DNA of 64,000 bases, from positions 19,873,501 to 19,937,500 of the forward strand of contig JBAIAC010000027.1 of assembly GCA_037349315.1 (NCBI GenBank), written 5' to 3'. The DNA is from Chelydra serpentina. Taxonomy: Eukaryota; Chordata; Testudines; Chelydridae. Shown here one piece after another: positions 56,183 to 64,000 of the stretch (its first letter is position 1; every line of letters starts with the position of its first letter). A program made the translations under genes and the position numbers. The notes under the pieces are model-generated. The model saw only the letters and a list, made by a program, of their open reading frames with translations, searched no databases and was not told the DNA's origin.

Positions 56183-59100
56183 CTCCATCCTCCTCCCACC
56201 TGCTCGCCCAGACAGATCACTCAGGCCCAACGCTCCAGGCGGCATGACCTGCCACCTGCTCTGGGCCAGGCAGGGTCTGCTCACAGCCCCCGCTGATCCC
56301 AGGCCTGCCGTCTCTTGGGCAGGGTGCAAGGGGTTGTTCCTGCCGCTCTGCCCCCACGCAGTTGGGGAGCTCGCGCCCAGGCCAACACCAGGAGCCGGGG
56401 ACATTTCCTGCAGCCCCAGTTTGTTGGGATTGGACAGCAAAGAGCCTCGCTCTGCTGTGGGAGGATAAATCCAGAGCACGCAAGAAACTCGTTTAAAATC
56501 TCCCCGCTCTGTTCCCTCCCTCCCTAGACCCGGCTAGTGGGAGCACAGGGTGCCCCAATACCACAGCGCTCCCACCTCTCTCTCCTATCTGCCTCTGATC
56601 GGCCTGGCTCCTTTTTTTTCTCCGCCTCGTCCCTGCCTGGCCCAGAAAGAAAGGCTGAAAATGAAAAGCACTTTAAGAGGGCCAGAAAAGCTCATTTGCT
56701 TTGGCTTCCCGACAGCCCCCCTCTCTCAACTCGGTTAGGTCAGTTTAATTTGCAGAGGCTTTTAGGCCTCCCCGGGCCACTAATCAGATAAGGATCTGCT
56801 TTGGGGGAGGAGGGCGCAGCTCCCTTCAGCTCACAGAAAGCCTTCATGGTGTTGAAACAATCATCTCCTCCGAGGGGAGAAGACAGGCTAGCTAGAGTCC
56901 CCCGCACCCGAGCGCCGGGCTCATCTGCTTCCCCTTCTTTGGGCGGGTTTGTTTCCACCTGACAAGCTGGCCCCTTGCTCTTCGGGGCGCGGTGGGGTTT
57001 AACTGACCGGAGGAAGGGCTGGAACTGGAGAAGGGGTTTTTTGAGCAGATGCAGAGGGAGCGCAGTGGAGAGCAAAGAAACCTCCTGCAGATTCAGGCCA
57101 TGTGAAATAAAGGAACTTGGATGCGGGACAGGTACCTTGGTGTGGGATGTGATTGGGTCTCAGCCTTTTTCACACCAGGCCCCGCTCAGAACCTCCCTCC
57201 TCGCTAGTCGGGATCCCCTTCCCGGCTAGCGCTGAGAAAGGCAGCCCACCAACCCACTGTGTCACACAGGGACATGCCGCCACACACAAACCACCAACTC
57301 GCACACATGGACCCACAACTCCATGTTTTTCACCATCAACATCTTTTCTCTCCCCTTGAACTCAAATCCTAGCATCAGGGACCCAGCATCCCTGATTCTC
57401 TCAGACAGCTGCTGCCTTCTGAGGGCGGCATTGAAGACGTACTGTCCCGTGCTCCCGGTGCCGGGCGATGCCGGAGCAGGGGTGTCCTCTGCTTTGCCAC
57501 AATCGATTAGGCTCGGCTGACAGGAAAGCTTCTGATTTCCCCTGTGCGAGGCTGGGGTGTCTCCCCACCCCTAGTCTCACACGAAGCACTGGCAGATGCG
57601 GGTGTGTACAGGGGGCGGCTGGGACAGCCAGTGGCTTCCTAGAGGAGAGCGATACCAGTCGGGGAGGGAAGGCGCTAAAAGGAAATTGACGTGATTTACT
57701 GCCCTGAGCGGGGCGCCGTCGGGGCTTGCTTGAGACCGGATTTTGACTCAAGGACAAAGGGAAGGGAAGGAACGGCTGCAAAATGGAAGCAAAGCAGTGC
57801 AGGGGGAGCGGGCTGGAGCGGCCCCCCTCCATTTCCAGGTGGGAGATAAGACAGGCCCGGGGCCCATTAGCACAGCGGGTAATCAGGTTTCTCGCCTGCT
57901 TGCTTTGTTTCCATTACGGGGGAGGGTTGCAAGCACAGTCTTCGAGGAGGGGGGGGTCTGCCGGGGGCATTGCCAGCTTGCGGACTTCCAAGCTCCGAGC
58001 GAACTTGCAGAAATCCAGCAGGTCCCCAAAACCCGTCATGTGCTCCAAGTGGGGGGAGCCGGTGGGGTGAGGCGGGGGGGAGGGGGGGGGGAGATCTTCA
58101 TGCTGATGCCATGCGGCTCCTGCAGGACTCTGGGGCCGAGGGATAACATTCCCAAGCGCCCCCGTCATCCCGGAACAAACCAACGGGCCTCTGCTCCCAT
58201 CTCCTGCCTACAGGACTGACTGCAGCTGGAGATGGTTGTTCTGAGATACAGTTAGAAAGCTGGCTCCTCACCCAGTCACAACCGAGCAGCCCAGCCCCCG
58301 AGAGAGCGTCAGGGCTACATAGGCCAGGCCAATCAAACGGCTGGATGGCTGGGGACGGCACCCGGATTATGGCCACAGAGTGACACATCCACGCACAGCC
58401 GGCAACAGAGGTGCTTCCTGGCTCCAGGGGCCTGGAACCCGGGCCCTGCACCCCCGCCGCATCAGCTCCTGGGCTCTGGGTCAGTCACCCTCGGATCCAC
58501 CCCCAGCCTGCCAACACGGGCGTCAGGGCCTGAAGTTACAGGGCTCCGCATCGCCAGCACCGTGCGCCCTTCAGCCCCCTAGCTGAGGAGCAAATGAGTG
58601 ATCAGAGTCTCTCCCCAAATCGGCCCTTCTCTGGGCTCCGTCTTCAGTCTCCTCCAGCTGCTCCGGACTCTGCCCCTTGGACTGAGTCTCTGAGGTCTCT
58701 GCTCTCTTGCCGGATCTTCCCCGGAGCCCCTCTGCTCTGGGTGGTTCCTCCCTTCAGTCCCCTTTTAAGGGGCCAGGCGTCCATTAATTCTCACCTGCTG
58801 CCTCCCAGCCCTGCCCCTGTGGCCAAGAAGCAACTCATTGGGTGCACCTCTGCCATGATGGATTGGCTGTTAACCCCTTTCCAGCCCCTGGTGGGGTTTC
58901 CCCGCCTCCTGGGGAGGTGTGCATTGGGCGCTGGGGAGAGAGGGTGGCCGAGACCGGCTGCTCGTTGGACACCGAGGCCCCAGGGCTCCACCCCACAACA
59001 TCCAGAGATACAGGGGGGGCACCACAAGGGTCGCTGTCGGGGCAGATTCTCAGCGGGCGTAAAGCAGTGAATAGCCACTGAGCTGTGCCAGTTTACTCCA

Positions 59101-59512
59101 GCCTGGCTGTGCCCCCAGAGCCGCTGCTGCGTGGGGTGAGCCGTGGGGCGCAGAGGCCAGAGACAACTGGAGCCCCCACTGCCCCGGGCTCTAGGGCTGA
59201 ACCTCGCACGCATGGGGCTGGGTCAGTGGCGTCTGGGCCATCGCTCTGCACACACTGAGAAATTCCCAGTCTCGCTGTTTCCTCTCCGGCGTGTTTCGTG
59301 CGGCTCGGGGCGCAGCCAAGCTCTAGCGGTTAGACGGCTCTGGAGCCCCCCGCCCCGTGCTCAGAGTTCATGAACCAGCGTCCGCAAGGAGCTCCCCAGC
59401 CCCCACCTGCGCATCGGCAGGGGGGGCTGCAGATCAGGGAGTTCCCATGGATAGCAGGGAAAAGGGGAGGTTCTCCAGCAAGGAGACTGGGCATGTCCCA
59501 GGGATGGAGCTG
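56183..59512. other. no gene recognised
   Basis: A moderately GC-rich stretch with many short overlapping frames on both strands, none recognisable. Includes G-rich patches near 57930 and 58070-58095. Exons of an unrecognised gene cannot be excluded. Confidence 0.3.
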
Positions 59513-59520
59513 GGCTTAGG

Positions 59521-59924
59521 CAGGGCCGGCTCCAGTCACGAGCCTATCAAGCATGTGCTTGGGGCGGCACCTGGAGGGGGGCGGCGCTCAGGGTGGGTTT
59601 TTTTTTTTTTTAAAAACATGTTGGCGGGCTGTTGGGGTGCCCCGCGGTGCTCCGGCTCGAAAGCGGGGCCGCGGCCGGGCTCACCGCCCTCCCCCAGGCC
59701 CTCCGGCTGCCACGGAGAGCGGGGCCGCGGCCGGGCTCGGCGCCCTCCCCTGCCGCGCTCCCCGCCGGCGCCCTGGCCGGGGCAGCCGGGCCTGCCACGC
59801 TCCCTGCCCCTGCCGGGGGAGCAGGGCCGTGGGCCTGCCGTGCTCCCCGCCAGCGCCGGAGCGGGGGGTGGGGCGGCGGGAGGCTTTTTTGCCTGGGGCG
59901 GCAAAAAGGCCAGAGCCGGCCCTG
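59521..59924. mobile_element. hAT-type MITE with 8-bp target duplication
   Basis: Terminal inverted repeats cagggccggctc and gagccggccctg. A perfect 8-bp duplication ggcttagg lies at 59513-59520 and 59925-59932. The interior is CpG-rich with T and A runs at about 59600-59618 and no transposase. The frames through it are compositional. Confidence 0.9.
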
Positions 59925-59932
59925 GGCTTAGG

Positions 59933-60973
59933 AGAGTGGTTGTCTCATTGAACCATCCCCCCGCCCTGGTCAATACCTACAGGCCCCCTCCCACCCCAGT
60001 CACCATCACCTGGGCCCCTCCCCTCCTAGTCACCATCATCCCCTTCCCCCTGGGCGCGCTGCCCCTCCCCCTGGCCCTCTTCTCCTCCTGGCCCCTGGCC
60101 ATTCCTCTCCTGCTAGGGACTGGCAGCTGCAGTTCCATGGCTGTCTGGGAGCTCCAGCCCCTCTCCTCGCAGGGAGCGCTGGCTTCTCCTCAGGGCTGCG
60201 GCCCCCTCACTCCTTAGCCGTGCGGTTCTTTGGCAGGAGTCGCGCGAGGAGCGTAGTCAGGCCGCTGGGCTCTTCCCGGCGCTCCATCCTGCCTGGCCTG
60301 GGATGGTCTGATACCCCGGGACGGATGGGCCCACGGCAGCAGGCCCAGAAAGCGGCTGGAACCCTGATCTGCCTTGACCCCTTGATTCTGCCTCCCCAGC
60401 CCAGGCCACGAGCCCTAGGAAACGTGACTTTCACCGGGGCAGCCCCCAGCTCCACCGGCTGCCAGTGATGACGGCTCCCTGCCGGCCCCTGGGATCTGCC
60501 CAGAGGGGCGTCTGCCTTGGCTAATGTTTCACTGAGCATCCTGGCAAACCGGCAATTCAATCTGCCCCTTTTAGTCCGCGAAAGGCTGCCAGGCCGGGCC
60601 GGGCTCAGAGACAATCGGAGCCCGCGGCTGGAGTTAATGCATTGGTGACATTTACACGCCACGACCACAACCCATTATTTCATGGCCTTCTTGATCGGAT
60701 CATGGTGCCGCAGGCTGCTGCCAGCAACCTCAGCCTCACCACGTTCCCAGCCCCAAGCACCGGGCAGCGCCCACGGATCACAGCGGCTGGCCAGGCTCCC
60801 GATTCCACTCACAGCAAGGCCACGGGCTTTCAGAGCCCAGGACCCTCCTGCCCATGGCGACAGCAAAGCCCTCGGAGTGAGCCAGACTCCCACTGGTGCT
60901 GAGAGGGAAAACAGGACAGAAACTGCCCTGGGAAGCAGCTCTGAGTCTCTGAAGTCTCATGTCCTGAAACTCC
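59933..60973. other. no gene recognised
   Basis: C/T-rich at 59960-60110. Nothing supported. Confidence 0.3.
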
Positions 60974-60981
60974 CTGGAAAC

Positions 60982-61104
60982 GAGGGTGACCAGATGTCCC
61001 GATTTTATAGGGATAGTCCTGATTTGGGGGTCTTTTTCTTATATAGGCTCCTATTACTCCCGCCCCCTGTCCCGATTTTTCACACTTGCTGTCTGGTCAC
61101 CCTA
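60982..61104. mobile_element. short hAT-type MITE (123 bp)
   Basis: Ends agggtgaccaga and tctggtcaccct are inverted complements. The flanks ctggaaac (60974-60981) and ccggaaac (61105-61112) match at 7 of 8 positions, as an aged 8-bp duplication would. The interior has tgtcccgattttatagggat and ctgtcccgatttttcacac. Confidence 0.8.
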
Positions 61105-61112
61105 CCGGAAAC

Positions 61113-61600
61113 CCAAAGTCAGGCGTGTCCCTTGGGCCTCCATTCTTGTGCAGCTTCAGAGCTCACCCCTGGGGCGCGTCTAAGATCTGCGGGGCTGGAG
61201 CTGAGCCCTATGGGGCACCCAGGCTTGGCAGGAATGGGGCTCATCTGCAGCTCTCCTCCTGCAGAGCCCGGTTACCCACCCCCTAATCGGATAAGGGGTG
61301 TGTTGATGTTCCCGAAACCTTCCTAACATCAGGGTTCCGCTGGAAACCATTTCAAAGACACCATCCGTGGCCTGGTTCCCCGAAGCGAGCCCTGCATCCG
61401 CAGCCCCCCTCGTTCGCAGGCATGAATGCTCCTTTGGGCAGGGAAAGGAGCAGGTAGGCATGAAGTGCCCCAGTGAGGCCCCCCGCCACCCTGGGTCGGC
61501 TGACTCTGGCGCCGTCTATCCCGCCGCAGTGCGTTCGAGCCGTCCGGAATGAGTCCCCGCGGAAGGAAGAAAACGCCCGTGCAATCAGATTATCTCTTTA
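61113..61600. other. no gene recognised
   Basis: Unassigned spacer. Confidence 0.3.
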
Positions 61601-62132
61601 TAGAATCATAGAATCTCAGGGTTGGAAGGGACCTCAGGAGGTCATCTAGTCCAACCCCCTGCTCAAAGCAGGACCAACCCCAACTAGATCATCCCAGCCA
61701 GGGCTTTGTCAAGCCTGACCTTAAAAACCTCCAAGGAAGGAGGTTCCACCACCTCCCTAGGTAACCCATTCCAGTGCTTCACCACCCTATTAGTGAAAAA
61801 GTTTTTCCTAATCCAACCTAAACCTCCCCCTCTGCAACTTGAGACCATTACTCCTTGTTCTGTCATCTTCTACCACTGAGAACAGTCTAGATCCATCCTC
61901 TCTGGAACCCCCTTTTAGGTAGTTGAAAGCAGCTATCAAATCCCCCCTCATTCTTCTCTTCTGCAGACTAAACAATCCCAGTTCCCTCAGCCTCTCCTCA
62001 TAAGTCATGTGCTCCAGCCCCCTAATCATTTTTGTTGCCCTCCGCTGAACTCTTTCCAATTTATCCACATCCTTCTTGTAGTGTGGGGCCCAAAACTGGA
62101 CACAGTACTCCAAATGAGGCCTCGCCAGTGCT
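61601..62132 (-). mobile_element. CR1 LINE 3' end, 5'-truncated (left arm of inverted pair)
   Basis: Runs from the tail agaatcatagaatctcaggg to the ORF2 segment ccaaatgaggcctcgccagt, on the minus strand. ORF2 remnant frames at 61684-61866 and 61808-62113 are separated by a 2-bp loss near 61812 (ttcctaatccaacc against the usual ttcctaatatccaacc), which shifts the frame. Confidence 0.95.
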
Positions 62133-62162
62133 GAATCATCCCAGACAGGGCTTTGTCAAGCC
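62133..62162 (-). mobile_element. 30-bp CR1 scrap between the inverted copies
   Basis: gaatcatcccagacagggct and ttgtcaagcc match the end of CR1 ORF2 on the minus strand, out of order relative to the left arm. A T-rich linker follows to 62201. Confidence 0.7.
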
Positions 62163-62201
62163 TTTTTTAATATTTTTTTTGTGTAAGGTTTTTATATTGC
62201 C

Positions 62202-62742
62202 TATTCGACATTGGTGAGGCTTCATCTGGAGTACTGTGTCCAGTTTTGGGCTCCACACTGCAAGAAGGATATGGAAAAATTGGAAAGAGTCCAGCGGAGG
62301 GCAACAAAAATGATTAGGGGGCTGGAGCACAGGATTTATGAGGAGAGGCTGAGGGAACTGGGATTATTTAGTCTGCAGAAGAGAAGAATGAGGGGGGATT
62401 TGATAGCTGCTTTCAACTATCTGAAGGGAGTTCCAAAGAGGATGGATCTAGACTGTTCTCAGTGGTAGAAGATGACAGAACAAGGAGCAATGGTTTCAAG
62501 TTGCAGAGGGGGAGGTTTAGGTTGGATATTAGGAAAAACTTCCTTTCACTAGTAGGGTGGTGAAGCACTGGAATGGGTTACCTAGGGAGGTGGTGGAATC
62601 TCCTTCCTTAGAGGTTTTTAAGGTCAGGCTTGACAAAGCCCTGGCTGGGATGATTTAGTTGGGGTTGGTCCTGCTTTGAGCAGGGGGTGGGACTGGATGA
62701 CCTCCTGAGGTCCCTTCCAACCCTGAGATTCTATAATTCTTT
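62202..62742 (+). mobile_element. CR1 LINE 3' end, 5'-truncated (right arm of inverted pair)
   Basis: From attcgacattggtgaggctt through tgtccagttttgggctccac, ggctggagcacaggatttat, gtggtgaagcactggaatgg and ccttccaaccctgagattct. The ORF2 remnant is open at 62211-62468 and then out of frame after the ctgaagggagttcc segment, where a base has been lost. Confidence 0.95.
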
Positions 62743-63558
62743 AATGGAATTTCACTGGGTGTATAAAATTGACTGGTTCACCTTTTCACAGGGCACCTGC
62801 CATCCAAACAATGGCTCTGTACAAACGCGTCGGGACGGGCTTCCCCGTTTATTCTCTCTCTCCGGTTCCGCATCAGACACACTCAGGTCCTGAGTCCAGA
62901 AGGGGGATCCACGCAATGTGAGCTTGTAGAGCCCGGCCGGGCCCTTACCACCATCACCCGTATCCTGCAATCAGCTGCTGCTGATAGTGATGTCTGAGAG
63001 GCAGCCGCAGCCTGGCCAGGTCACAGGCCAGCCTGAGTTCATCTGGGCCCTCGGCTCATCCAAACAGGGCCCTGGTGTGCGGAAGCGCGGACCGAAGAAA
63101 TCAGTGGGGTTCTTTAGGGGCTGGGTTTCAGCTCTGCCAGGTATAGATGTTCCCTAGGGGTTCAGCATCAGGCCCGAAGGCTGCGGGAACTCGTAGAGGC
63201 TTGGTCTGTATGAACTCCAGCCTCCCACTGTCAGCTCTTCGGACGGGAGCCCCACCCCTTTAAATGTAGCAGAGTCTCGGGGGTGCGGAATTGTACCTTG
63301 AAGAGGCTCCAGCCATTTGGAACAGCACTTCCAGGGCGTGGGGTGTCCACCATTGCGTATTTCATTCAGGTGCAGAAGACGGCGGTCGCACACGTGGTGC
63401 TCTCTCCTTAGGCGCTACAGGCAGGGGAATGGCCCTGGTGCAAGGGGGCTATGTGACCCTTTGCCCAGCTGCAGCCAGCCCCACCAGATTGGTGTTACCA
63501 ACCCTACCGCCAGGTGTTGGTGGTCCACCAGCTCTGAGTCACCCACACCACAGCCTTG
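62743..63558. other. no gene recognised
   Basis: No coding or RNA feature supported. Confidence 0.3.
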
Positions 63559-64000
63559 TGTCACGGACTCACAGGAATCGTGCTCTCTCTCGGCTCCCTA
63601 CGGTCCCTGGTAGGAATGCCCTTCAGTGCGACAGCCCTTCTCGGGGGTCCACTCTCTCTCAGGGGCTAGGCCATAGGCCCCTCTGTCACCTAGAACCGCA
63701 CCTCTCTGGGCCTTCAGCACGCCTGTCTCTCGCCGTGGGCCCCCTCAGGGAGTGCATTTGCTCTGGACTCCCGGGAATAATGCAACCCTGTTCTCTAGAC
63801 CGGAGTGACTCTCAGCCAGTGTAACACAGGAGGGTTTCTTGAGCATCTGAACCCAGCACAGGAAACTCTCCAGGCCCTTGGGCCTAGCAACCCTCAGCAC
63901 CACACATCCAGGTCTGTCCTGCATCCAAGGGGGCTCTGGCTGCTCTCTGTCCCCATTCCAGCAGCCTCCTCCTTCCAGCCGATCATCCTATATCATCCCC
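63559..64000 (-). mobile_element. LTR of an endogenous retrovirus-like element, cut by the window edge
   Basis: Begins tgtcacggactcacagg, the complement of an LTR end of the form ...cgtgaca. At about 63806 gactctcagccagtgtaaca is the complement of the ctggctgaga segment next to the poly(A) region of the solo LTR at 55595. The canonical AATAAA is degenerate here. The left half of the element lies outside the window, so completeness and target duplication cannot be judged. Confidence 0.6.

Overview
This is vertebrate nuclear DNA, most likely from a turtle and otherwise from another sauropsid. The evidence is the repeat content. There are many CR1 LINE 3' ends with the (ATTCTATG)n tail, three copies of a SINE with a tRNA-like head and a CR1 tail, two Penelope-like element remnants with a GIY-YIG endonuclease frame, hAT-type elements with 8-bp target duplications, a solo LTR and many MIR/CORE-SINE copies. 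I found no host protein-coding gene or tRNA/rRNA gene that I could support. Exons of a host gene could still hide in the GC-rich stretches, and the CpG island at the left edge could belong to a promoter or first exon. The coding remnants I can identify belong to retroelements and are 5'-truncated or broken.

Layout: 1-1040 is a CpG island. 1761-2192 is a 35-bp minisatellite. 3205-12411 is a very large (about 9.2 kb) 42-44 bp minisatellite that appears to have grown from inside an old SINE copy. Recognisable left and right parts of the parent SINE flank the array, and unamplified relatives of the monomer occur at about 15.5, 28.2, 33.3 and 47.9 kb. 12.4-22.5 kb is sparse MIR, CR1-tail and LTR-like DNA with a cluster of four CTCF-like motifs at 20.92-21.15 kb. 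22.56-23.6 kb holds a CR1 3' end and a MITE-like element split by a Penelope-like insertion.

26.2-27.1 kb is a 65-bp minisatellite organised as 322-bp higher-order repeats. 28.36-29.30 kb is a hAT-type element that carries an internal 59-bp minisatellite. 30.75-31.3 kb is a CR1 3' end. 33.37-34.26 kb is the better-preserved Penelope-like remnant. 35.5-36.0 kb is an older CR1. 36.78-37.53 kb is a GATA/GACA-type tandem array. 50.04-51.43 kb is a 41-bp minisatellite. 55.26-56.18 kb holds a SINE followed by a solo LTR. 59.52-59.92 kb and 60.98-61.10 kb are hAT-type MITEs. 61.60-62.74 kb is a head-to-head pair of CR1 ends that forms a large inverted repeat. From 63.56 kb to the edge is an LTR on the minus strand.

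The long open frames on both strands of the tandem arrays follow from period and composition and are not genes. The strongest leads are the birth of the giant minisatellite from a SINE and its internal higher-order structure, hammerhead-ribozyme-like folds in both Penelope copies, and the unusual density of unrelated minisatellites. That density would suit a subtelomeric or microchromosomal location.
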